A model generated the notes under the pieces. That model was not told the origin of the DNA and searched no databases. It worked only from the letters and a program-made list of their open reading frames with translations. A stretch of 64,000 bases of DNA from Lysobacterales bacterium. GTDB taxonomy: Bacteria; Pseudomonadota; Gammaproteobacteria; Xanthomonadales; Ahniellaceae. Below, piece by piece: positions 10,131 to 19,200 of the stretch (position 1 is the stretch's first letter; the number at the start of each line of letters is the position of its first letter). Location of the stretch: NCBI GenBank assembly GCA_016182785.1, contig JACPFU010000023.1, forward strand, positions 186,001-250,000, given 5' to 3'. A program made the position numbers and the translations under genes.

Positions 10131-11419
10131 CCGCGCCGATCTGGAACAAGGCCGGGGTCGAGATCGACGCCGAACTGATGCGCTTCATGGCCGGCGAGGA
10201 CGTGCGCCTCGATCGCGAGCTGTTCGCGCACGACATCGCCGCCAGCGCGGCGCACGCGCGCGGGCTCGGACGCATCGGCATGCTGAGCGCCGCGGAGTGC
10301 GCGCAACTCGAGGCCGAACTCGCGGCGCTGGTGGGTGCATTCGCCGACGGCACGTTCGTGCTCGATGAGCGTTTCGAGGATGGCCACAGTGCGATCGAAT
10401 GGTGGCTGACCGAGCGGCTTGGCGATCTCGGTCGCAAGATCCACACCGGGCGCAGTCGCAATGACCAGGTGCTGGTTGCGCTGCGGCTGTGGCTGAGGCA
10501 GCAGTTGCGCGACACGCGCCAGCGCTGCGTCGAGATTGCCGCGCTGGCGCTGACCCGGGCCGCGGACGAGGGCAGCCTGCCGATGCCGGGCTACACGCAC
10601 CTGCAGCGCGCGATGGTGTCCTCGACCGGCATGTGGTGGGCGGCGCTCGCGGAATCCTTCCTCGACAATGCCGAACTGGCGCAGCAGACAGCGGCCTGGA
10701 TCGACGCCAATCCTCTCGGCACCGCGTCCGGCTATGGCGTGAACCTCGCGCTCGACCGCGACGGAGTCGGCGACGACCTCGGCTTTGCGCGTCTGCTGGT
10801 CAATCCGATCGCAGCACAGCTCTCGCGCGGCAAGTACGAATGGCAGGCACTCGCGGCGCTGGCACAGGCGTTGAACGACGTGCGCCGCTTCGCCTGGGAA
10901 CTGAGCCTGTACAGCAGCGCCGAGTTCGGTTTCGTCGAGTTGCCCAATGCGTTCACCACCGGTTCCTCGCTGATGCCGAACAAGCGCAATCCGGACGTGG
11001 TCGAGTTGCTGCGGGCGAGCCCGTCGGTGGTGTACGGCGCGATGGCCGAGCTGCAGTCACTGTCGTCGTTGCCGCTCGGCTACCACCGCGACATGCAGGC
11101 CGGGAAGGGCCCGGTGTTGCGCGCATTTGCGCATGGACGTGATGCGCTGGCCGTTGCGCTGCGCCTGTTCGCGGCGATGCGCTTCCGGCCGGACGCGATG
11201 CGCGCCGCGATCGATGCCGGCATGTTCGCGACCGACCGTGCGATCGAACTGGCGCTGCGCGGCGTGCCATTCCGCGAGGCCTACCGCCAGGCCGCGGACG
11301 CCGCGACCGACCCGGCAGCGCGCAGCGCGGAGGCCAGCCTGGAAGCCCGCGTGTCTCCGGGTGGCGCAGGCAAGCTGCTGCTCGACGTGCTCGGCGCGCG
11401 CCTGCAGGCACTGCGCTGA
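10127..11419 (+). CDS. argH: Argininosuccinate lyase
   Basis: Cleaves argininosuccinate to arginine and fumarate, the last step of the pathway. 430 aa, slightly short for the family (about 460). Motifs: [24 protein letters not shown], and the fumarase-superfamily signature [11 protein letters not shown] (279-289) with the mobile catalytic Ser loop. GTG 10127 gives N-terminus [10 protein letters not shown] and overlaps the argC stop. Last gene of the operon; a hairpin follows at 11435. Confidence 0.94.
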   Translation: MTAPIWNKAGVEIDAELMRFMAGEDVRLDRELFAHDIAASAAHARGLGRIGMLSAAECAQLEAELAALVGAFADGTFVLDERFEDGHSAIEWWLTERLGDLGRKIHTGRSRNDQVLVALRLWLRQQLRDTRQRCVEIAALALTRAADEGSLPMPGYTHLQRAMVSSTGMWWAALAESFLDNAELAQQTAAWIDANPLGTASGYGVNLALDRDGVGDDLGFARLLVNPIAAQLSRGKYEWQALAALAQALNDVRRFAWELSLYSSAEFGFVELPNAFTTGSSLMPNKRNPDVVELLRASPSVVYGAMAELQSLSSLPLGYHRDMQAGKGPVLRAFAHGRDALAVALRLFAAMRFRPDAMRAAIDAGMFATDRAIELALRGVPFREAYRQAADAATDPAARSAEASLEARVSPGGAGKLLLDVLGARLQALR

Positions 11420-11434
11420 GGCCGCAAACGAAAA

Positions 11435-11452
11435 CGCCACCCGGAGGTGGCG
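11435..11452. terminator. Terminator between argH and tRNA-Pro
   Basis: 7-bp stem CGCCACC/GGTGGCG with CGGA loop. On the minus strand it is followed by GTTTTCGTTT, so it best terminates the tRNA-Pro transcript. On the plus strand the tail is only TCGTCGTC, so it may act weakly for argH. Confidence 0.6.
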
Positions 11453-11465
11453 TCGTCGTCTGGAT

Positions 11466-11542
11466 TGGTCGGGGTGACAGGATTCGAACTTGCGACTTCT
11501 ACCTCCCGAAGGTAGCGCTCTACCAGGCTGAGCTACACCCCG
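11466..11542 (-). tRNA. tRNA-Pro (anticodon CGG)
   Basis: Read on the minus strand it forms a full cloverleaf: acceptor CGGGGTG/CACCCCG, D-loop AGCCTGGTAG, anticodon loop TTCGGGA (CGG), T-loop TTCGAAT, discriminator A and encoded CCA (11466-11468). Confidence 0.95.
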
Positions 11543-11558
11543 ATTCGTGAGGGCGCGC

Positions 11559-11587
11559 ATGTTAGCGGGGCGATCCCGATGTGGCAA
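11559..11587 (-). promoter_or_regulatory. Promoter of tRNA-Pro
   Basis: On the minus strand TTGCCA (11587-11582), 17-bp spacer, TAACAT (11564-11559), then the GC-rich discriminator GCGCGCC. It is correctly placed upstream of the tRNA 5' end at 11542. Confidence 0.65.
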
Positions 11588-11626
11588 CACCCGATCGCGG
11601 ATTCCTCGACGCGGGTGTGCGTTGGC

Positions 11627-12187
11627 TCAGTGCGCGGGCCTGGTCGCGACCGGCAGGATCGCGCCCGGGTCGAGGCAGAGGATGCGCTCGAAGCGCGCGT
11701 CGCGGACCGTGGCCTCGCGCGTTTCCGGTCGCCCCGAGGCCATCGACGAACCGCTGAGCGCGAGTGCGAAGCGGCCGGAGACGAGCCAGCCGTCGGCGAC
11801 CCGGGTCAGCTCGGTGATCTCGGCACTGCCCTCGCGCACGCCACTGAAGCTGGCGTCGCCGAGGTTGGCGAGCACGTAGGTGATCTCGCGCGGGCCGGGC
11901 CGGTCGTCGCCACGAGCGAGGCCGATCTGCAGCGTGTCATCGTGCTCGACGTGGACGAAGCTGAACAGGAATTGCAGGCGCTCGTCGAGGTTGAACTGGT
12001 TGAGCATGCATACGTCGCGGGTTTGCGCGCGGTAGGGCTGGCCCTGCACCTGCGCCTCGAAGGTCGGTGCCACGGCTGATGCGCTCGCGGGTGCGGCGTC
12101 CTGCGCCTGCGGCGCCGGGGCATCGGGCGCGCACGCGACGATCGCGCCGAAAGTGGTGAGGGTCAGCAAGGCTTGGTACAGGCGCAT
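11627..12187 (-). CDS. Hypothetical lipoprotein
   Basis: 186 aa. An N-terminal signal sequence ends in a lipobox-like IVAC (Cys19), then an Ala/Pro-rich linker to about residue 40. The remainder is a small globular domain with Cys residues in RDVCMLNQ and ERILCLDPG near the C-terminus. Family not recognised. Probably membrane-anchored in the periplasm. Divergent from folP; a TAGTCT -10-like box followed by GCGCC lies at 12216-12221 on the minus strand. Confidence 0.75.
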   Translation of the reverse strand: MRLYQALLTLTTFGAIVACAPDAPAPQAQDAAPASASAVAPTFEAQVQGQPYRAQTRDVCMLNQFNLDERLQFLFSFVHVEHDDTLQIGLARGDDRPGPREITYVLANLGDASFSGVREGSAEITELTRVADGWLVSGRFALALSGSSMASGRPETREATVRDARFERILCLDPGAILPVATRPAH

Positions 12188-12300
12188 GGTGGCTTGGGTG
12201 CGACGGGGCGGGCGCAGACTAGCATCGCGAGCGCGCCTTGCCCTGCGGCGCGCGGCAGGGCATCTTGCGTCGCTCCGCCAATGCCTTCGGACGCCACCGC

Positions 12301-13218
12301 ATGAACCTCGATGACCTGTTCGCCGGCAGCAGCGTTCCCGCGCTGCAGATCGGTCGCCACGCGCTGAAGCTCGACAGCGCCCGCATCATGGCGGTGTTGA
12401 ATGTGACCCCGGATTCGTTCTCCGACGGTGGCCGTTTCATCGGCCTGGACGCCGCGCTGACGCAGGCGCAGCGCCTGGTCGAAGAAGGCGCCGACCTGAT
12501 CGACATCGGTGGCGAGTCGACACGCCCCGGCGCGGTGGAGGTATCCGTCGATCAGGAGATCGCGCGCGTGGTGCCGGTGATCGAGGCGATCGCGAGCCGC
12601 TTCGACCTGCCGATTTCGATCGATACCTCCAAGCCCGAAGTGATGCGTGCCGCAGTCGCGGCCGGCGCCGGCCTGATCAACGACGTGAACGCGCTGCGCG
12701 CCGAGGGAGCGCTCGAGGCCGCTGCCGCGCTCCAGGTCTCGGTCTGCCTGATGCACATGCAGGGCGAGCCGCGCACGATGCAGGACGCCCCGCACTATGA
12801 CGACGTGGTCGGCGAGGTGAAGCGTTTCCTCGCCGATCGCGTGCTCTGCTGCCAGATGGCCGGCATCGACAAGAAGCGCATCGTGATCGACCCCGGCTTC
12901 GGTTTCGGCAAGTCGCTGGAGCACAACCTGGCGCTGCTGGCGCAACTGGGCCAGTTCGCGAGCATCGAGGCGCCGCTGTTGGTCGGCCTGTCGCGCAAGC
13001 GCATGATCGGCGCAATCACCGGTCGCGAGATGGATCAACGTGCCGCCGGTTCCGCGGCCGCGGCCCTGCTTGCGGTCGAGCGCGGCGCACGCATCGTGCG
13101 CGTGCACGACGTCGCCGCCACCCGCGATGCGCTGGCGATGTTCGAGGCGCTGCGGCCTTTCGAGAAAGCGCCGAAACGCTCCGCCGACAAGCCGAAGACG
13201 CCCTGGGATGACGATTGA
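12301..13218 (+). CDS. folP: Dihydropteroate synthase
   Basis: Condenses p-aminobenzoate with 6-hydroxymethyl-7,8-dihydropterin pyrophosphate in folate synthesis. 305 aa. Signatures: AVLNVTPDSFSDGG, DIGGESTRPGA, DTSKPEV, DPGFGFGKSLEHN, and the C-terminal RVHDVAATRDAL. ATG 12301 gives a usual N-terminus but has a weak ribosome site; an in-frame ATG at 12238 is less likely because it adds an unrelated Arg-rich segment. In many proteobacteria folP is followed by glmM; here it is not. Confidence 0.93.
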   Translation: MNLDDLFAGSSVPALQIGRHALKLDSARIMAVLNVTPDSFSDGGRFIGLDAALTQAQRLVEEGADLIDIGGESTRPGAVEVSVDQEIARVVPVIEAIASRFDLPISIDTSKPEVMRAAVAAGAGLINDVNALRAEGALEAAAALQVSVCLMHMQGEPRTMQDAPHYDDVVGEVKRFLADRVLCCQMAGIDKKRIVIDPGFGFGKSLEHNLALLAQLGQFASIEAPLLVGLSRKRMIGAITGREMDQRAAGSAAAALLAVERGARIVRVHDVAATRDALAMFEALRPFEKAPKRSADKPKTPWDDD

Positions 13219-13231
13219 TCAGGAACGAAAA

Positions 13232-13250
13232 AGCCGGGCAATGCCCGGCT
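13232..13250. terminator. Bidirectional terminator between folP and DUF4785 gene
   Basis: 8-bp stem AGCCGGGC/GCCCGGCT with a 3-nt loop. On the minus strand a TTTTTC run follows directly, so it is a good terminator for the convergent gene ending at 13311. It also lies just after the folP stop. Confidence 0.75.
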
Positions 13251-13266
13251 CATTTCGCTCCCGTAG

Positions 13267-13298
13267 GGTGCGCTAGCCGCGCAGCGGCGTAGCGCACC
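13267..13298. repeat. Intergenic palindrome
   Basis: Outer arms GGTGCGCTA/TAGCGCACC and inner CCGC/GCGG form a near-complete inverted repeat between the terminator and the end of the DUF4785 gene. Looks REP-like; no second copy seen in this window. Confidence 0.5.
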
Positions 13299-13310
13299 GA
13301 ATCCGATCGA

Positions 13311-14540
13311 TTACCGATCCACCCGCACCCCAGCCCGACGCAACTCGACCGTGCTCAGGTCGGCCTGGTCGATCAGGGTCAGGTCGCGGATCTGGAACGG
13401 CCCCACCACGCCGGCCTTGGCCATGGTCGCGGCGTCGAACACCAGCTGCAGTTCCGCGGCCCCCGGGTTCAGCACTGCCGCGCTGCTCGCCTGCGCGGCC
13501 GGACGCAGCTTGCCGCCGTCCATGCCGTAGAGCGTGCCGCGGACCTCGAAGCGGCTCTCGGCGGCGACGCGCAGCTTGAAGCGCATGGCCAGCGCGCCGT
13601 CGTTGCTGTGCACTGCCTTGGCGCCACCCGCGAACTGCGCGCGCGGCACGCTGGAGGAGAACGCGGTCTGGGCATCGCGCTGCACGCTTGCGCCCTTGGC
13701 CGAGGCGAAGGCATGCACTTCCCACAGGCCCGGGCCGGTGCCGGCGAGGGCATCGTGCCTGACTTCGGCGACGTAGCGGCCGTCGGCACCACGCTTGAAG
13801 GCGAGGTCGAACGTTGCGCCATTCGGGGCCGTCACCATGCCGTCGATCGAGTCGACTGCCTCGTTGGCGTTGAGGCTGGCGAACACCTTGTAGGTCTGGC
13901 CGTGGCTGGCGACGATGCGGTCCATGCCGAGGCGCAGCAGTTCGGAGCTGTTCGGCTCGAACACATGCACCAGGTAATCCTGCGCCGCTTTCGGCAGCGA
14001 CAGCGAGATCGCGCCCGGGGCAATGTCGCCCTTGAGCTGGAACGCCAGCGTGCCGTCCGGGAAGTCGGTGCCGGCCATCTTCAGTTCGGCATCGTCGGCG
14101 GCATTGGCCATCGCGGCGCGGCCCTGGATCGCCTTGCCGGCCGCGGTGATGACGATGTCGTCGGCGCTGAGCGCGTGTGCGGCCTTGGCATCGCCGCCGA
14201 CCGGCGACAGGCGGATCAGCGCGCCGCGCGAGGTGGTGTGCAGGGTCGTGCCCTTGGCCAGTTCGGCACCGGGCACGCGCGTCCAGTATTCCTTGCTCTC
14301 GCGCACGAACGGCTCCTGCGGCGCGATCTTCTGGTCGGTCGGCAGCACCCAGCTGAAGCGCACCGGCTGCGTCTCCATCTGCGCGCCCGGCAGCGGCGCG
14401 GCCTTGGCCGTGACCAGCGAGGTCGCGACGATGTCGCCGGCATCAGGTTCGATGGCCAGGTCGGTTTCCATGCGCGCGGCCGCGGCGGTACCGCTGAGCG
14501 CGAAGGCGAGGGCAAGCGAGAGAATGGTCTTGGTATTCAT
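13311..14540 (-). CDS. Secreted DUF4785-type protein
   Basis: 409 aa with a clear signal peptide (MNTKTILSLALAFALSGTAAA). The mature part resembles DUF4785 proteins of Xanthomonadales: beta-rich, with an Ig-like C-terminal half and little Cys. It begins 15 bp after the secreted hydrolase gene on the same strand, so the two are probably co-transcribed and both exported. Biochemical role unknown; it could assist or be cleaved by the neighbouring hydrolase, but that is speculation. Confidence 0.75.
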   Translation of the reverse strand: MNTKTILSLALAFALSGTAAAARMETDLAIEPDAGDIVATSLVTAKAAPLPGAQMETQPVRFSWVLPTDQKIAPQEPFVRESKEYWTRVPGAELAKGTTLHTTSRGALIRLSPVGGDAKAAHALSADDIVITAAGKAIQGRAAMANAADDAELKMAGTDFPDGTLAFQLKGDIAPGAISLSLPKAAQDYLVHVFEPNSSELLRLGMDRIVASHGQTYKVFASLNANEAVDSIDGMVTAPNGATFDLAFKRGADGRYVAEVRHDALAGTGPGLWEVHAFASAKGASVQRDAQTAFSSSVPRAQFAGGAKAVHSNDGALAMRFKLRVAAESRFEVRGTLYGMDGGKLRPAAQASSAAVLNPGAAELQLVFDAATMAKAGVVGPFQIRDLTLIDQADLSTVELRRAGVRVDR

Positions 14541-14555
14541 GGGCTGCTCCTCGGT

Positions 14556-15407
14556 TCAAACGTCGTTGCGCAAGATCACGTCGAGGCCAAAGCACTTGCG
14601 ACGGCTCTGGTTGTGCGACAGCGGTTCCGACCCGGCCATGCGGCTGGTGTCGTAGAACCAGACGCGGCCGGCGGCGGCCTGGCTGGTGCAGTTCAGGAAG
14701 CCGTCGGAACAGGAGTTCAGCCAGTTCTGCGTGGTCTCCAGCCCGAGGTTCTCGTTGTAGCCGCCGCAGTAGGAATCGCCGTCGAAGGGCGAGGAATCGA
14801 CGTCGGTGCCGACCACCGACCAGAAGCCCTTCGGCAGCGCCGGACGGCCCGAAGTACCGTACAGGTTGTTGGCGTTGTAGGTCGCCATCCAGCTGGTCTG
14901 CTGCATGCGCACGGCGTCGTTCTTGTAACCCATCAGCCAGCCGAGTGCGGACTCGAAGACGTTGCCGGCCATCACCGCATCCGCCAGCGGCGTGCCTGCC
15001 GATGACGGCGCCAGCGCGTTGACCCAACGGATCTTCGAGATGATGTTCGGGTAGCGGCTGTCGTAGGTCGGATTCGACAGGATCCAGCGCATGACGTTGC
15101 CGCCATTGCTGTGCGTGATCACGACCAGGTCGGTGATGCCCTTGCTGCTGATGAAACTGCTGAGCTGGCCGGCGAGGCAGCCGGCGGCGCCGGAGGTCCA
15201 CATGTACTGGGTGAAGTCGCAGTTGATGACGGTGTAGTTCGCGCTGTTCGGCAGTCCCTGGCGCACGGAATTGACCATCTCCGAGGTCCAGTAGTCGGCC
15301 AGCGCATTGGTCTGTTTGCCGGTGCCGTGGACGAAGGCGACCCCGGTATTGGCTTGCGCGGCGAGCGCGGACAGACCCAGCAGAATGCAGGCAAGAAGCT
15401 TTCGCAC
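14556..15407 (-). CDS. Secreted alpha/beta hydrolase (lipase/esterase-like)
   Basis: 283 aa. The signal peptide is followed by a mature start near NTGVAFVHGTGK, where HGTG fits an oxyanion loop. The nucleophile motif is THSNGGN, a variant of G-x-S-x-G. Several Cys residues (CDF, GCLA, YCGGY, SCSDGF, NCTS, KCFG) suggest disulfides and periplasmic or extracellular location. GTG 15407 is preferred: it directly precedes the hydrophobic segment and has GGGAG upstream. Substrate unknown. Probable operon with the DUF4785 gene. Confidence 0.75.
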   Translation of the reverse strand: MRKLLACILLGLSALAAQANTGVAFVHGTGKQTNALADYWTSEMVNSVRQGLPNSANYTVINCDFTQYMWTSGAAGCLAGQLSSFISSKGITDLVVITHSNGGNVMRWILSNPTYDSRYPNIISKIRWVNALAPSSAGTPLADAVMAGNVFESALGWLMGYKNDAVRMQQTSWMATYNANNLYGTSGRPALPKGFWSVVGTDVDSSPFDGDSYCGGYNENLGLETTQNWLNSCSDGFLNCTSQAAAGRVWFYDTSRMAGSEPLSHNQSRRKCFGLDVILRNDV

Positions 15408-15760
15408 GATGTGCTCCCGTTCGAATGGCGTAGACGCGCTGTCACCAGTCGCGGGTCGGCAGTCCCTGTCGCCCGTCGCGGTCGCGTTCGTCGGATTCGA
15501 GTGCGGCAAGGTCCTCCCCCTGTCACCGCGGGGCGGATGAAAGCAGACCTCGGTCACGAAGTAAACATCTGTTTGAAACTTTCGTTTGTGCGACGCCGCA
15601 AGTTGTGCGACTGCGCTCCCGCCGCGTTCGACGCGCGCCGCTGACCTGCATTGGTGCCGCAGCCGGCGTCGGGACACACGCCGAGCACACGCCGAGCTTG
15701 ACGAATCGCGCCTGCGCGGCTCTAATGCGCGCCCTTCGCCCAGTCGGCGAAGTGTCATTC
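15408..15760. other. Gap between hydrolase and tRNA-Phe
   Basis: 353 bp. Contains the tRNA-Phe promoter at 15698-15726 and an AAACA-TC-TGTTT inverted repeat at 15563-15574 that could be an operator for the minus-strand hydrolase. The rest shows no convincing gene. Confidence 0.4.
15698..15726 (+). promoter_or_regulatory. Promoter of tRNA-Phe
   Basis: TTGACG (15698-15703), 17-bp spacer, TCTAAT (15721-15726), GCGCGCCC discriminator. Predicted start near 15733, 28 nt before the tRNA 5' end. Confidence 0.75.
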
Positions 15761-15836
15761 GGCTAGGTAGCTCAGTTGGTAGAGCAGGGGATTGAAAATC
15801 CCCGTGTCGGGGGTTCGATTCCCTCCCTGGCCACCA
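15761..15836 (+). tRNA. tRNA-Phe (anticodon GAA)
   Basis: 76-nt cloverleaf: acceptor GGCTAGG/CCTGGCC, D-loop AGTTGGTAGA, anticodon stem GGGGA/TCCCC with loop TTGAAAA (GAA), T-loop TTCGATT, encoded ACCA end. Confidence 0.96.
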
Positions 15837-15846
15837 TTTCGAGAGA

Positions 15847-15876
15847 AGGGCTGCGAGCAATCGCGGCCCTTTTTTC
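15847..15876 (+). terminator. Terminator after tRNA-Phe
   Basis: Stem AAGGGC..GCGA / TCGC..GCCCTT with GCAA loop followed by six T. Standard intrinsic terminator 10 bp downstream of the tRNA. Confidence 0.8.
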
Positions 15877-16081
15877 TTTTCGCCAGTTCCTGTCGAGTGT
15901 CTACTCGAGCGCCGAACAATGCTTCTTGCCGCCTGCAGGGCTGAGCATCTGCCGCCGGTGTTTCCTGGCTGTCGCAGATTGGGCCAGCTTGTCCAACCTC
16001 GGGCGACCATCCGATGCTTCGCCTCCCCCAAGCGAACCAGCGCATGTAAGGGGGAGTTGTGGCCAATTGCGACACAATGTG

Positions 16082-16110
16082 TTGACTGCTCTGCTGCGCC
16101 GCAATAGGCT
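16082..16110 (+). promoter_or_regulatory. Promoter of the five-gene exported-protein operon
   Basis: TTGACT (16082-16087), 17-bp spacer, TAGGCT (16105-16110), GCGCGCC discriminator. Predicted start near 16117 leaves a leader of about 107 nt before ATG 16224. The -10 is weak, the -35 strong. Confidence 0.5.
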
Positions 16111-16223
16111 GCGCGCCTTCCGGATCGGGGGGCGTCCCCGGTCACGCTCGGGGAACTGATCGATCTTCTTCTTCGCCGCGTCCGTGTGCGTGGTGCGCAG
16201 TTGTGCTGCCTGAGAAAAATTGC

Positions 16224-19200
16224 ATGAAAACTGTCCGCTTGATCAGCCGCTTTCTGTCTGCTCGCATCGTGCTGTGTGCAACGCGCCGCTGCGCCGTGCT
16301 CGCGTTGGCGATAGCGGGTGCCGTGGTGGTCGATTCAGCGCGCGCGCAGGCGGTGTGTGCGGAAGTGAAGATCGAGATTCAGCAGAAGCTGAATATTGAG
16401 CGGCAGGGATTCATCGCGACGATGCGGATCGTGAATGGTCTGGAGACCACCGCGCTGACCAACATCGGAGTCAATGTGAAGTTCTCCGATCGCAATGGCG
16501 ATGGTGTGCGCGCAACTTCAAACCCGGACGACACGTCGGCACTATTTTTCGTGCGGGAGGACCTCCTCTCGGGCATCGATGGCGGCGTGCAGGGCGCCGG
16601 CGTGATCCAGCCGAAGACTTCGGGGGAGGCGCGTTGGTTGATCATTCCCTCGGCGGGGGCCGGTGGCGAGACGGCGGCGGGCGAGATCTATGCCGTAGGC
16701 GCGACCCTGACCTATCAGGAAGGCGACGAGGTCAGGACGGTGGAAGTGACCCCCGAGGTCATCACCGTGCGGCCACAACCGCGATTGGAACTCGACTACT
16801 TTCTCCCACGAGACGTGTATGCGGACGACCCGTTCACGCCGGAGACAGAACCATCCGAGCCGTTCACCCTCGGTGTCCGCGTCAAGAACGCCGGTGCCGG
16901 GCCGGCAAACAAGGTGTCCATCGAATCGGCGCAGCCGAGAATCATCGAAAACGTACAGGGATTGTTGATCGGTTTCCAGATTGACGGCAGTTACGTGCAG
17001 GATCAGCCGACGCAGAACACGCTGCAGATCGATTTCGGTGACATCGCACCGAATCGCACGAAGGCCGGCCGCTGGGTGATGTCGACGACTCTTTCCGGAC
17101 GGTTTTCTGAATTCGCCGCCGAGTACACGCACGACGATGCTTTGGGTGGCGCCGTCACCTCGTTGCTGCAGCGGGTCACCACGCACACGCTGCTCAAGGA
17201 TGTTCGAGTCGATCTTCCGGGGCGCGACGGCATCCGCGACTTCCTTGCGCTCGACGGAGATGTCGTTCGCGTATATGAAACCGATGGTCTCGATAGCGAA
17301 GTGGTGAATCAGTCGGCGAGTGCAACGCTGATGCCGGCAACTGCCGGTGCTCTCGACCTGGTCTTCCCGGCCATGCCGACTGCGTCCTTCGTCAAGATTC
17401 CCGATCCGAGCGGCGGCCAGTTCCAGATTGGTTGGGTCGAACGTTCGGATGGGAAGGTACTGGCCGCCGAGAACACGTGGAAATCGCGCGAGCGCACCGA
17501 GTCCGGCACAGGCTGGCGCCACTACTTGAACTTGTTCGACATCGGCGGCAGTGGGCGCTATCGCTTGAACGCGGCGAATCCGGTGCAGTTCGGCACGCTC
17601 GGTGGTTTTGTTTATCTTGATGCCAATCGCGACGGGCAGCGCAACGAGACCGAGCAGGGCCTGGCGGCTGTCGTTGTCACGCTGGAGGGTGTGGCGCCAT
17701 CCGGCGAGCCGATCCGACAACTCGCGGGTACAGATGCTGCGGGTGCATTCCGGTTCAACGACCAATTGCCGGGCACCTATGCGTTAATCGTGGGCGTGGC
17801 CGAAGGCTATGTCGATGGCACGCATGCGGCCGGCTCGGGCGGGGGCATCGTTTCCGTTGATCGCATCGACGGCATCGTGATTGGCGCGGGCGCAACTGCT
17901 GCGGGATACGCCTTTGCCAAGGAGCCGATTGTTCAGCCGAGCAGCGCCGATCTCACGGCAGCGGCCTCGTTCGCGGACACTGAAGTCGAAGTCGGCACGA
18001 TCGTGACTGCGACGGTGCGCGTGACCAATCTGGGCCCCGACGCCACCGGCGCGGCGCTGGTCTGGCAGTTGCCACCGGGTCTTGTCGTGAATTCAGCGAC
18101 TTCGGCGAGCGGCACCATTGATGTTGCCCAGGCGCGTTGGACGCTCTCTTCGATCGCGGATGACGTCAGCGCTGAACTGGTGCTGCAGTTGCAGGCGAGC
18201 TCCGCTGGTTCCAGCGCGTTGCAGGTCAGCGTGGTCGGCAGCGCGATCGATCCGGTCGCGGCCAATAACGCGGCAAGTGCTGTGCTCCAGGTGTACGAAC
18301 CGGAGCCCGGTCAGCCAAGTGTGCTGCAGGAACTGAACCGCCTGCCGCGCGTATTGGCTTTGGTGACCTGTTCGACCGGAACCGGAGTCGATGCTGCATG
18401 CACCAACGCGCGCACGTCGCGACTGTCGGCGCTGCTCGCCGGGCTCGGCGTGGAACACACGGTCGTCACGAGCAGTTTGGCCTATCGCGAGTCGCTTCGT
18501 TCCGGACGTTACAACGTGCATTGGATCAGCGGAGGGTCATCGCCAATGATCGAGCAGCTCGCAGAAGAGCTGCGCAATGCGCTACGGCGTGGCGAGGGCG
18601 TCTTGATCGACGGCGTGCACGATTCGCGCAGCGCGATCATCGACCAGTCGATCGGCGTGAGCTACGCCGGGGCGTTGACGCCTGCACCCGGGGCGGTCAC
18701 GACGGCGCCCGGCATCTTCGCCGCAGGGATCCAGCTGGAAACGACTGCGGCCACGTACGCATTGGATACGACCTCGGCTACGGTTGAGGCGCGGTTTGCA
18801 TCCGGTGACGAGGCGATCCTGTCGGCGCGTGTCGGCGAAGGCCGATCCCTGATCTTCGCATTCGAGTTGATCGAATCGGCTGCGGCAGTCGGGGGCGGAG
18901 CCCAGTCCTGGTCGTCATTGCTGGAGACGGCGCTGATCTGGCTGACCAAAGAGCCCGGATCGACCCAGGTCGGGCGCGAGTTCGTGCCGGTGTCAACACG
19001 AATCTCCAATCCTCTCGACAGAGATGCCACGATCGATCTGCAACTGATGTTCGATCCGGGAACAACGCTTGCGACGTCAGCGGTGCCGTTGGCTTCGGGA
19101 TCTACAACGGACGCGCCCAAGTGGTCGATCGTGGTTCCGGCCGGAGGTCAGCGCTGGCTGGAAGTCGGATTGCGCGTGCCAGTGACGGCTGGTGTCAGCG

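Larger units (their letters stand above)
15837..16223. other. Gap between tRNA-Phe and exported-protein operon
   Basis: 387 bp. Holds the tRNA terminator, a 19-bp sequence (15853-15871) repeated at 32693, and the operon promoter at 16082-16110. Short ORFs in it lack ribosome sites and coding character. Confidence 0.5.

Noticed and set aside
15837..16223. Small ORFs behind tRNA-Phe (e.g. 15901-16104 minus)
   Set aside because: No ribosome site, no coding character.
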